Of a stretch of 64,000 bases of DNA, positions 56,720 through 64,000 are shown piece after piece. Source of the DNA: Odoribacter sp. (GTDB lineage Bacteria; Bacteroidota; Bacteroidia; Bacteroidales; Prolixibacteraceae); contig PNOH01000020.1 in assembly GCA_013824715.1 (NCBI GenBank), positions 21,757-85,756 of the forward strand. Direction: 5' to 3'. The notes beneath the pieces are model-generated. The model saw nothing but the letters and a program-made list of their open reading frames with translations. It did not search any database and had not been told where the DNA came from. Position 1 is the stretch's first letter, and every line of letters starts with the position of its first letter. A program made the translations under genes and the position numbers.

Positions 56720-57669
56720 TGATTCCGAAAAATCTCCACGACGGCGGCATTATATTTTAGGAGACTTCCTGATTTTTTTACCAGTTTCATGGTCTTGTGC
56801 GGATTTTCAAACGATTCGCTGAAGTACGACCAGAATTGATTCATTTTAGTCAAAAGATGACCACTGCCTTCAAGCCGGGCCGAATAAGCTTCCAGAAGCC
56901 GATCATGAAATTCCTTCATTTTTTTGCGAAGTTCTTTCGCTTCCCAGTTTTTACCTTTCAGGCGCAAGGGCAATGAAGGGTCAATCAGCAAACCACGGCC
57001 AATCATCCATGAGGATTGTTCAGGCAAAATGATTTTCAATTCCTGAAAATCGGCTTCCATAAATAAATCGCCATTGTAAACCAACGGATGTTTTACCTGC
57101 GAAATAGCTTCAGCAAACAACTTCGGATCGGCTTTTCCGGAGTACATCTGGCTGGCAGTACGCGGATGAAAAATAACTTCTGACAGGGGAAACTGGTTCA
57201 AAACATCAAAAATTGCCCGGAAATCCTGATCGCTTGTCAACCCGGCCCGCATTTTTACCGAAAATTTTGTCTGAGATCCTTGTGCGAAAAGTTGTTGGAG
57301 AGTTTCAGACAAAGCTTCCGGTTTTTCGAGCCAGGCAGCGCCCCTCCCTTTATTGGTGGCCATCGGATAAGGACATCCGAGGTTCAGGTTGATTTCCTTG
57401 TAACCATATTCAACCAGGATAGCCACCAGATATAACAGTTCATGTACATCAGCAAAAAGGACCTGAGGTACAACGGGTAAAGCCACATTGTTTTCAGGAA
57501 ATACTTCTTTGATGGATGACTTTTTAATCGCCCTTCCTTTTCCGTACGACAAATACGGAATGAAATATTTATCAATGCCACCAAATACTTCAGAAATGAC
57601 CTTACGAAACGTATAATCGGTAAATCCCTGCAGGGGAGCCTGATATATTTTGTGCTTGCTATAATCCAT
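56695..57669 (-). CDS. dus: tRNA-dihydrouridine synthase
   Basis: A 324-residue FMN-dependent Dus protein that reduces uridines in tRNA. The TIM barrel begins APLQGFTDYTFR, the catalytic cysteine is in LNLGCPYPM, and FMN contacts include KMRAGL, FHPRTASQMYSG, NGDLF and MIGRGLLIDP. The C-terminal helical domain runs from about residue 230. Which uridine it modifies cannot be read. The last residues (EGLTN) are encoded by the 17-nt direct repeat, so the C-terminus may have shifted recently. It is divergent from the DUF4271 gene. Confidence 0.9.
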   Translation of the reverse strand: MDYSKHKIYQAPLQGFTDYTFRKVISEVFGGIDKYFIPYLSYGKGRAIKKSSIKEVFPENNVALPVVPQVLFADVHELLYLVAILVEYGYKEINLNLGCPYPMATNKGRGAAWLEKPEALSETLQQLFAQGSQTKFSVKMRAGLTSDQDFRAIFDVLNQFPLSEVIFHPRTASQMYSGKADPKLFAEAISQVKHPLVYNGDLFMEADFQELKIILPEQSSWMIGRGLLIDPSLPLRLKGKNWEAKELRKKMKEFHDRLLEAYSARLEGSGHLLTKMNQFWSYFSESFENPHKTMKLVKKSGSLLKYNAAVVEIFRNQQTEGLTN

Positions 57670-57729
57670 TGGTTTTTATATTTTACTCAATTCGCCTGGT
57701 GTATTAGCCAAATAAAAGCTATTAATCAC

Positions 57730-57737
57730 TACTTTTG
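57730..57737 (+). promoter_or_regulatory. -7 promoter element (TACTTTTG) for the DUF4271-hemD unit
   Basis: A perfect TAnnTTTG box, followed by C as at yceD, lies 31 bases before the chosen start codon. No clear -33 box is seen. Confidence 0.5.
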
Positions 57738-57768
57738 CCCCCACAAACTTATACAATTGGCAGGCGGT

Positions 57769-58737
57769 ATGCAATCGAATCAAGTCAAATCAGACTCTGT
57801 GACCTCTATCCTGAATTTGAATCCGGCTTTTTTGGAAACAAATACCTTTACATCAGGCAACGGCTTAAACCCAGTTAATCTACAGGATTCAACAGTTCTT
57901 GATTCAATAAATGCCAATTACATTGCACCTGACAGTTTAATCATTTTTGGGCGTAAGCTGGAATGGTCGCAATTCAGAAAAGCTTACAATCCCGCATTCG
58001 ATTATCAAAAAAAACTGATTCAGCCAATTCCATACGATTCACTGCACACGGTACTCGATAAAGTCGAAGTGGTTTTTCCCGGGAAAAAGGTTTTCCGGTC
58101 AAATCCCGACTGGTTGATAGGAGTTTTGGTATTGTCAATTATCCTTTTTGCTTCGGTACGGCTAATTTTCAACAAATACCTGAGCCAGCTAATTCAGTCA
58201 ACCACAAGTTATTCGACGTTTACCCGTTTATTCCGCGAACGCTATTTTAACTTATTTCACGCGTCTTTTCGCCTTGATGTGATTTTCAGTTTGGTCATGG
58301 CGCTTTTCTTTTATCAGATTCTGAATAACTTTAAAATCAATATGGGATTTTCGCAATCCTATTCCATTTACCTGACCTGCCTGCTAATTGTAACCGGATA
58401 TTTTATAGCAAAAAAACTGATTTATTATTTTCTTGGCGTTTTGACAGAAAGCACCTCTGAAGTGCATGAATATCTGTTCAGTATCACCGTTTTCAATCGG
58501 GTTCTGGGCTTATTTTTACTTCCGGTTACAGCCACAATTGCCTTTGTACCCTTAAGGCAGGTTGAACCGGTACTGGTTGCAGGCCTTGCTATTGTTGCCA
58601 TTTTCTATTTAATGACGCTTATCCGTGGTGGAAAAATTTTCTTGAAAAAACATTTTTCAATTTCATATTTGATTTTATACCTTTGTACCCTTGAATTTTT
58701 ACCATTACTTCTGATCTACAATTTATTATTGAAATAA
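57769..58737 (+). CDS. DUF4271-family membrane protein
   Basis: A 322-residue protein with a disordered N-terminus (about 1-115) and about six or seven membrane helices starting near WLIGVLVLSIILFASV. The family is Bacteroidota-specific and usually lies next to hemD, as here (hemD starts 32 bases on). Role unknown. The frame is open from TTG 57652, which would overlap dus; ATG 57769 is 31 bases after a -7 box. Confidence 0.8.
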   Translation: MQSNQVKSDSVTSILNLNPAFLETNTFTSGNGLNPVNLQDSTVLDSINANYIAPDSLIIFGRKLEWSQFRKAYNPAFDYQKKLIQPIPYDSLHTVLDKVEVVFPGKKVFRSNPDWLIGVLVLSIILFASVRLIFNKYLSQLIQSTTSYSTFTRLFRERYFNLFHASFRLDVIFSLVMALFFYQILNNFKINMGFSQSYSIYLTCLLIVTGYFIAKKLIYYFLGVLTESTSEVHEYLFSITVFNRVLGLFLLPVTATIAFVPLRQVEPVLVAGLAIVAIFYLMTLIRGGKIFLKKHFSISYLILYLCTLEFLPLLLIYNLLLK

Positions 58738-58769
58738 GGTAGAAAGGGAATAATTAAAAAGCAAATACC

Positions 58770-59519
58770 TTGAAGATCAAGAAAATCTTAGTTTCGCAGC
58801 CCAAACCTGATACTGCCAAATCACCGTATTTCGATCTGGCTGAAAAAAATAATGTACAGGTTGACTTTCGCCCGTTCATCCAGGTTGAAGGTGTTTCAGC
58901 AAAAGAGTTCAGACAAACCAGAGTGCAAATACTTGATCATTCGGCAGTTATATTTACCAGTCGTACTGCCATCGATCATTTTTTCAGAATCTGCCCCGAA
59001 CTCCGGTTGATCATTCCTGATTGCATGAAATACTTCTGTAATTCGGAAGCAACAGCTTTTTATCTGCAAAAATACATCGTTTACCGCAAGCGAAAAATCT
59101 TTTATGGAGCCGGTAAATTCCCGGATTTGATTGATGTAATGAAAAAACACAAGGAGGAAAAGTTTCTTCTGCCCTTGTCGCAGGTTGGGCAGCCCGAAAT
59201 TACTTCGTTGCTCGATAAAGCCGGATACCAATACACCAAAGCTATTATTTACAATACGGTAAGCAGCGATTTATCTGATCTGAAAGATGTAAACTACGAT
59301 ATTCTGGTATTTTTCAGCCCTTCAGGAATTCAATCGTTGATGCAGAATTTTCCGGGATTTGCCCAGGATGATACAAAAATTGCCTGTTTTGGACCGGCAA
59401 CTGCCAAAGCTATTCTGGAAGCAGGGTTAAGGCTCGATATTGAAGCCCCAACTGCCGAAGCCCCTTCGATGACCATGGCCCTGGAGCAATTCATTAAAAA
59501 GCACAATAAAGCACAATAA
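58770..59519 (+). CDS. hemD: Uroporphyrinogen-III synthase
   Basis: A 249-residue HemD, which cyclises hydroxymethylbilane with D-ring inversion in heme synthesis. It shows the typical KILVSQPKP start, VIFTSRTAIDHFF, YDILVFFSPSGIQSL and CFGPATAKAILEAG, with APTAEAPSM at the end. The best start is TTG 58770: no in-frame ATG occurs until residue 88. The 3' end contains a ten-base duplication (CACAATAAA words). A strong terminator follows. Confidence 0.9.
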   Translation: MKIKKILVSQPKPDTAKSPYFDLAEKNNVQVDFRPFIQVEGVSAKEFRQTRVQILDHSAVIFTSRTAIDHFFRICPELRLIIPDCMKYFCNSEATAFYLQKYIVYRKRKIFYGAGKFPDLIDVMKKHKEEKFLLPLSQVGQPEITSLLDKAGYQYTKAIIYNTVSSDLSDLKDVNYDILVFFSPSGIQSLMQNFPGFAQDDTKIACFGPATAKAILEAGLRLDIEAPTAEAPSMTMALEQFIKKHNKAQ

Positions 59520-59543
59520 ACCAAAATAAAGAAATACACAGGG

Positions 59544-59570
59544 AAGGGGAAATCTATTTTCCCCTTTTTT
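59544..59570 (+). terminator. Intrinsic terminator after hemD
   Basis: Perfect 9-bp stem AAGGGGAAA (59544-59552) / TTTCCCCTT (59558-59566) with a TCTAT loop and T-run. It separates hemD from rnpA, which starts 21 bases after the stem. Confidence 0.85.
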
Positions 59571-59586
59571 GTTGTATTTTAGACAG

Positions 59587-59967
59587 ATGGAAGGATTTAC
59601 GTTTCTGAAGGAAGAAAGGCTTTGCAGCCAAAAATTGATCGGGGATTTATTTACCTCCGGCGAATCCTTTTTAGCCTATCCGCTCAAGGTTGTTTTCCTG
59701 AAAACCGAAATCAAACAGGCATATCCGGCACAGGCTGCATTTACTGTTTCGAAACGGAATTTTAAACATGCCGTAAAGCGAAATCTCCTGAAACGACGCA
59801 TGCGCGAAGCATACCGCTTGAATAAGCCAGGCTTCTATAACGAATTAGCCGCTAAAAACCTCCAAATTACCATCATGTTTGTTTATATTGGTAAAGATGT
59901 CGCTGAATATCCGGCAATCGAAAAAGGCATGATTTCGGCCTTTAAAAAGGTGCTGGGAAAAATATAG
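59587..59967 (+). CDS. rnpA: Ribonuclease P protein component
   Basis: A 126-residue RnpA, the protein partner of RNase P RNA that matures tRNA 5' ends. It begins EGFTFLKEERLCSQKLIGDLF, and the basic RNA-binding helix AVKRNLLKRRMREAYRL is diagnostic. ATG 59587 is preferred to TTG 59569. It lies just after a terminator, so either it has its own promoter in about 20 bases or depends on read-through. rpmH is not beside it. Confidence 0.9.
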   Translation: MEGFTFLKEERLCSQKLIGDLFTSGESFLAYPLKVVFLKTEIKQAYPAQAAFTVSKRNFKHAVKRNLLKRRMREAYRLNKPGFYNELAAKNLQITIMFVYIGKDVAEYPAIEKGMISAFKKVLGKI

Positions 59968-60037
59968 GTCAGGGATGTCTCAGTCCGCTTTCAATGGTGG
60001 TCCAACAACTTTCATGTCATGATCTTCAAATACTTTT

Positions 60038-61387
60038 TCAACTCCGGTTCTTCTTAAAATAATAAAAAAAAGGTATTCCTGCTAATGCCGTTGCAAGGGC
60101 TATGGATGATTCTACAGGGCGTTCCAGGTATGAAAGGAAAAGTATCATCACTCCAAAAACGAGGTAAATGATGAGATGTACCGGAAATCCCGTAATCATC
60201 CGCTTGTTTTTGCCTTCAGCCCGTAATTTAAACACAGCAGCCACCGCCAGTATGGGAAATATTCCAAGTGAAAAGCCCATATAGGTAAGTATCTGATCGA
60301 AAGTTCCGGATAAAACCATGATGATGGCCAGGACTGCCTGCATGATTATGGCAGCAGAAGGCACATGATATCGTGGGTGAACTTTTGCGGCAAACTGAAA
60401 GAAGTATCCGTCACGTGCCATTGAATAATACACTCTTGGACCAATAATTATGAAAGCGCTTAATGAGGAAAAAAGGGCAAATGCAATAAGCAACGAAAAA
60501 GCAAATTCCATTGAACTGCCAAAAAGATTTTTAACGGTTAGTCCGCCTATGGAGATTACATCTTTCATTCCATCAGGCGGCGTGGCATAAACAAAAACCA
60601 GATTCAGCAAGACATACAGGATCATGACAATTCCTGTTCCGTATAACAGCGAACGGGGTATGTTTCTTTCAGGATTCTTAATTTCCGAACCAATATAGGT
60701 CGAAGCATTCCATCCACTGTACGCAAACATGATCCACATGAGTGAAAGGCCAAATGTTTTCAGGGTACTAAAATTAAAATCAATTGTCGCACCTTGTGAG
60801 AAATGTGCAAAATCACCTTTCCCGAACGACAATCCCGCAACGATCAGTACTACAATAAGGACGACTTTCATGATCGTAAGGTAATTCTGGATTTTCGACC
60901 CGAATTTAAGACCATGCAAATGGATAAGCGTAAAAAGAAGAATAAGAAATATCGCAAGTATTTTATCAAGATGTTCGCCGGGGAATAATCCATGATTACC
61001 GACATTGGCAAGTTCAGGAAAAGCCCGGAATAAATAATGGCTGAAACCTATTGCCGAAGCAGCGATAGGGGCCGAAAATCCGGCTACAAATGATACCCAA
61101 CCGCTAAGAAAGCCAAACAGGGGACTATACAGCCGGGAGAGAAATATATATTCACCGCCAGCCTGAGGCATTGCAGCTCCCAATTCGGCGTAGGAGAGAG
61201 CCCCGCATAAGGCAATAATCCCTCCGACTACCCAAAGTATGATCAGAAACCATGGGTTACCGAGCCCGCTCATGAGCAATCCGGAAGTTGTAAAAATACC
61301 GGCTCCGACCATATTGGCGATTACAATATTTGAAGCCGGGAAAAGACCTATTTGATGCTGTCCGTTCTTACCCGCTTTGCTTTCCAT
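60038..61387 (-). CDS. APC-family amino acid permease
   Basis: A 449-residue membrane protein with about twelve helices and the APC fold entry loop IVIANMVGAGIFTTSGLL, plus GALSYAELGAAMPQAGGEY. It takes up amino acids or related compounds across the inner membrane; substrate unknown. Its start is eight bases after the stop of the methyltransferase gene, so the two likely form one transcript. Confidence 0.87.
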   Translation of the reverse strand: MESKAGKNGQHQIGLFPASNIVIANMVGAGIFTTSGLLMSGLGNPWFLIILWVVGGIIALCGALSYAELGAAMPQAGGEYIFLSRLYSPLFGFLSGWVSFVAGFSAPIAASAIGFSHYLFRAFPELANVGNHGLFPGEHLDKILAIFLILLFTLIHLHGLKFGSKIQNYLTIMKVVLIVVLIVAGLSFGKGDFAHFSQGATIDFNFSTLKTFGLSLMWIMFAYSGWNASTYIGSEIKNPERNIPRSLLYGTGIVMILYVLLNLVFVYATPPDGMKDVISIGGLTVKNLFGSSMEFAFSLLIAFALFSSLSAFIIIGPRVYYSMARDGYFFQFAAKVHPRYHVPSAAIIMQAVLAIIMVLSGTFDQILTYMGFSLGIFPILAVAAVFKLRAEGKNKRMITGFPVHLIIYLVFGVMILFLSYLERPVESSIALATALAGIPFFYYFKKNRS

Positions 61388-61395
61388 TCGGATAA

Positions 61396-62055
61396 CTATT
61401 TAACGTTTTTGTAGCTTATTGCCACCCCAGCGCCTTTGGTATCGAGCGTAGTCTTGTAATTAGTTAGTTTGCTGACGTATTCATAAAAACCATAGTTGTT
61501 TCGCTGGCCGACATTATGGGTGACAAAACATCCTCCTACCGAAAGTTTGGGGTCCATATCGTTAAAATAGTTGATATACCAATTTTTATCTGCATCACTG
61601 AAAACAAAATCCACCAGTCCCTTTAATGCCGGCACAAGCTGATGGGCATCGGCAAGCCGGGCATCAATATATTTTGACAGTCCTGCTTTTTCAAAATTAG
61701 CCAGCGCTTCTTTATGTCTTCTTTCGTCTATTTCAATGGTTATAAGTTTGCCTCCCGTTTTGCTCAGCGCCCAGGCGATCCATACTCCTGAATGGCCGGT
61801 GGAAGTGCCTATTTCAACGGCATTTTTGTAGTTGTTCTTTAAAATAATGTCGTACAAAAGCTGACCGTCCGATTCCGGTACATTCATATCTCGCCAACTG
61901 TTTTGGCTGCTGTTTAAGAAATCCTTAACCTGTTTATCCAGCCTGGTATCATTTCCGATTTCTTTTGTTTGTGAATGTACTTTATCAGTTCCGTAAACTG
62001 CCGCGAATAGGAAGCAAATGAAAAACAGGAATAAAAAACGTTTTAATGTTTTCAT
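61396..62055 (-). CDS. Signal-peptide-bearing SAM-dependent O-methyltransferase-like protein
   Basis: A 219-residue class I methyltransferase of the O-methyltransferase/Methyltransf_24 type. The SAM-binding motif I is AVEIGTSTGHSGVWIA, acidic motif IITIEID, then DFVFSDADKNWY and a final SVGGCFVTHNV. It carries a clear Sec signal (MKTLKRFLFLFFICFLFAAVYG, cleavage near residue 28). An exported SAM enzyme is odd since SAM is cytoplasmic; possibly it is retained as a membrane-anchored protein. It pairs with the permease gene. Confidence 0.75.
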   Translation of the reverse strand: MKTLKRFLFLFFICFLFAAVYGTDKVHSQTKEIGNDTRLDKQVKDFLNSSQNSWRDMNVPESDGQLLYDIILKNNYKNAVEIGTSTGHSGVWIAWALSKTGGKLITIEIDERRHKEALANFEKAGLSKYIDARLADAHQLVPALKGLVDFVFSDADKNWYINYFNDMDPKLSVGGCFVTHNVGQRNNYGFYEYVSKLTNYKTTLDTKGAGVAISYKNVK

Positions 62056-62213
62056 AATTTCTGGTATTTGTGATTAAAATGGTATTGACTTGCATTACGA
62101 AACAGCGTACTATTTTGTTTGTTTAAAAACCATATCGTGTTTGGAACGAACGAATAAATTAAGGGTAACACGAACCTACTCCTAAAGCGCCATCGTGTCT
62201 TCCTGAAAAGAAA

Positions 62214-62951
62214 TCATTCAGTCTCGTTTAGCGACAGGGAGGCAAGAATGAGCAGTCCGAAAATATATCCGGCGAGAATTCCAAAATCAACAAATGTATC
62301 AGTAAGCTTATATTCTGGTTTAATAATTTCGTGAATGATATTAACCGCGTAATGAAGCGGCAAACACTTGCCAATGATTTGCGCCCAAACCGGAAGGCCG
62401 TCAGGGCTAATGACAAGTCCTGTCAGAAAAACTGATGGAAGTATAATAAGTGGGATGAACGGAAATATGTGTGCCTCGTGTTTCGCAAAAGTTGAAATAA
62501 AAATTCCGAGCATGACCGAAACGATTGCCAGCAGCCAGATGACCATGAATAACAACACCACTGTTTTTGTGTCGTAACTGAGGTTGAAAAGCCAAATGGA
62601 TTCTGCCAGTACTGTAATTGCCTGTACAGTTGCCAGGCCGAAGTATCCGAGGGTATATCCTCCAATTATTGCAGTTTTTGAAAACCCGGCAATCATCATT
62701 CGCTCTAAAGTCCCCCTTGTTCGTTCCTGAACGAGCAGAATGGCACACAAAATAAAACTCAAAAAATGTACAATGAAGGCGCTGATAGGAATTGTAAAAC
62801 TTTTCACATCAACCAGGGGAGGAAATGTGTCGAACAAAAGCTTCAGAAAATAAATGATAATGAGTGGCGCTATGACAGAGAGGACAAGAAAACGCGTGTC
62901 GCCCTTAAGCTGGGCCAGTACACGCCGCTCTATGATGAAAGTATGTCTCAC
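62214..62951 (-). CDS. ABC-2 type transporter permease
   Basis: A 245-residue membrane protein with six predicted helices of the ABC-2 family (FIIERRVLAQLKGDTRF, RTRGTLERMMIAG, IPLIILPSVFLTGLVI). It pairs with the ATPase gene upstream, the two overlapping by four bases (62948-62951). Such pairs export drugs, lipids or polysaccharides. Substrate unknown. Confidence 0.88.
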   Translation of the reverse strand: MRHTFIIERRVLAQLKGDTRFLVLSVIAPLIIIYFLKLLFDTFPPLVDVKSFTIPISAFIVHFLSFILCAILLVQERTRGTLERMMIAGFSKTAIIGGYTLGYFGLATVQAITVLAESIWLFNLSYDTKTVVLLFMVIWLLAIVSVMLGIFISTFAKHEAHIFPFIPLIILPSVFLTGLVISPDGLPVWAQIIGKCLPLHYAVNIIHEIIKPEYKLTDTFVDFGILAGYIFGLLILASLSLNETE

Positions 62952-63808
62952 GATTTTTCCTCCTTCTCTTTTTCACGTATGATGGAAAGAATAATGTCTT
63001 CAATAGTCCTCGGTTGAAGTTCTACAGATGAAATATTTTTTTCAAGCCCGAATTTTTTAAGTTCGTCAGCCAGATTTTCAGAGGTTGAATCAATAACAGC
63101 GGTTTTTTCTTCCTTGTTGTCAACGATTTTCAATTTAGTTTTCCCCCGATGTAAAATGTTCCGGGGTGTATCAACGGCAAGGATTTCACCATTGTGCAGG
63201 ATCGTTACTTTATCGCAAAGCATAGCTTCATCCATCTGATGGGTGCTGACAAAAATGGTCACCCCACTTTGCGCGAGTTTTCGAAACAGAATCCAAAACA
63301 ACATTTTAAGGTATGGGTCAAGAGCCGCAGTCGGTTCATCGAGGAAAATAATTTTAGGATTATGAACCAAAGCACAGCAGAGGGAAACTCTTTTTTTCAT
63401 CCCTCCTGAAAAAGTCCTTACTGCATCATCCGCCCTGTTCGTAAGTTCGGCAAACGAAATTATCTCATCCGCTTTCTTATGCAAATCAGGAACATCCTGC
63501 GCTTTTCCGAAAAAAAGGATGTTGTTGCGTGCCGAAAGATCGTCGTACAAGGCCGGTGATTGTGGCATGTAGCCTATTTGTTTCCGGAGTTTCCATTTGT
63601 CTTTGAGAGGGTCGAGCCCTAAAACTTTTGCAAAACCGGAATTGGGGCGCACCGAACCAACCAATGCTTTTATGAGCGTCGTTTTTCCGGAACCATTCGG
63701 ACCAACCAATCCGTATATCGTCCCTTCAGGAACATCGAGGCTCATACGATTGAGCGCACATATTTTTCCGTAATTTTTAGAGAGGTTTACTATTTCAATA
63801 GCATTCAT
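62948..63808 (-). CDS. ABC transporter ATP-binding protein
   Basis: A 286-residue ATPase: Walker A GPNGSGKTTL (about residues 35-44), Q-loop IGYMPQSPALYDDLS, signature FSGGMKKRVS, Walker B IIFLDEP, H-loop STHQMDEA. The C-terminal region (from about 215) is a small extension typical of CcmA/NatA-type ABC-2 exporters. ATG 63808 is preferred to TTG 63823. With the permease it forms a two-gene exporter. Confidence 0.92.
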   Translation of the reverse strand: MNAIEIVNLSKNYGKICALNRMSLDVPEGTIYGLVGPNGSGKTTLIKALVGSVRPNSGFAKVLGLDPLKDKWKLRKQIGYMPQSPALYDDLSARNNILFFGKAQDVPDLHKKADEIISFAELTNRADDAVRTFSGGMKKRVSLCCALVHNPKIIFLDEPTAALDPYLKMLFWILFRKLAQSGVTIFVSTHQMDEAMLCDKVTILHNGEILAVDTPRNILHRGKTKLKIVDNKEEKTAVIDSTSENLADELKKFGLEKNISSVELQPRTIEDIILSIIREKEKEEKS

Positions 63809-63958
63809 AAAGTAAAAGTACAAAAATGGATTTCAACTTTTGCTTACTGCGGCTTGTTCCTACGAAGAGCTGCATTTCATCCCGAGTACCTGGAACTAAT
63901 TTCCTGACAATGAAGCTGAAAAACCAAACTTGGGGTTAGGGGCTGCTAAAGCAACCGA

Positions 63959-63993
63959 GACTTCATGCTGGGCATTACGTGCCACATGAAGTC
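63959..63993. repeat. Strong hairpin near the right end
   Basis: Perfect 9-bp arms GACTTCATG (63959-63967) / CATGAAGTC (63985-63993) surround an inner stem GGCA/TGCC with a TTACG loop. No T-run follows. The stretch 63824-64000 has no gene that I can support. Confidence 0.65.
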
Positions 63994-64000
63994 CTATTTA

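Noticed and set aside
63930..64000. Integron attC site
   Set aside because: A GTTAGGG stretch lies nearby, but the conserved attC core pair (RYYYAAC / GTTRRRY) flanking the hairpin is not present and no integrase or cassette is seen.

Overview
The window comes from a member of the Bacteroidota, probably a Bacteroidia/Marinilabiliales-like or related free-living lineage; this placement is inferred from gene content, not from a database. The signs are a SusC/SusD pair with an ECF sigma factor, a FecR anti-sigma factor and an STN-bearing SusC; a T9SS-type C-terminal sorting domain on a CotH protein; DUF4271-hemD-rnpA, DUF4834-glyS and DUF5723 neighbourhoods; an ATP synthase cluster without the beta and epsilon genes; start sites without strong Shine-Dalgarno sequences; and several TAnnTTTG promoter -7 boxes.

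Layout. 1-9121 is housekeeping: the tail of a sensor kinase, yceD-rpmF, fabH, a MaoC hydratase, bactofilin, then atpZ/atpI-like genes and atpB-E-F-H-A-G. 9233-14866 holds a large lipoprotein, a DUF5723 outer-membrane protein, DUF4834 and glyS. 15006-18641 has a TonB receptor and an exported Gfo/Idh/MocA oxidoreductase. 18840-37437 is a large catabolic island. It starts with a cytoplasmic FAH-family dehydratase and an alpha-ketoglutarate semialdehyde dehydrogenase, continues with sigma/FecR/SusC/SusD, and ends with eight genes: RraA, enolase-superfamily dehydratase, RraA, enolase-superfamily dehydratase, RidA, SelA-like PLP enzyme, COG3964-type amidohydrolase and a BASS-family transporter. Every enzyme among these eight has a Sec or twin-arginine export signal, so the locus looks like a sugar-acid or amino-sugar-acid pathway run largely in the periplasm, with a keto-acid product imported for cytoplasmic completion. 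37713-43306 is a surface-glycan/nonulosonate region (two glycan genes, KdsC-like phosphatase, neuB, SpsF-like cytidylyltransferase).

43323-47819 is an AT-rich restriction-modification cassette: an XRE controller, a nuclease-methylase fusion and a separate specificity subunit. It is flanked by a truncated REP-associated transposase (RAYT) with REP-like hairpins. 48619-49749 is a GH130 gene broken by one in-frame TGA. 49752-59967 is mostly housekeeping (universal stress protein, T9SS CotH protein, polA, dus, DUF4271, hemD, rnpA). 60038-63808 has an amino-acid permease, an exported methyltransferase and an ABC-2 exporter.

Several intergenic spaces hold an unusual class of repeat: arrays of 7-nt words that keep strict 7-nt register, in two cases folding back as two-armed hairpins, and in four cases directly upstream of a start codon (glyS, polA, neuB, kdsC-like). 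A further array has 10- and 11-nt spacing around a central hairpin (37485-37579). No tRNA, rRNA, CRISPR array or intact transposase was found. No gene-free stretch exceeds about 300 bases; the longest (37438-37712, 28156-28399, 53451-53691, 1166-1419, 48408-48618) are described as repeats, terminators or hairpins below, and 63824-64000 holds only a hairpin.
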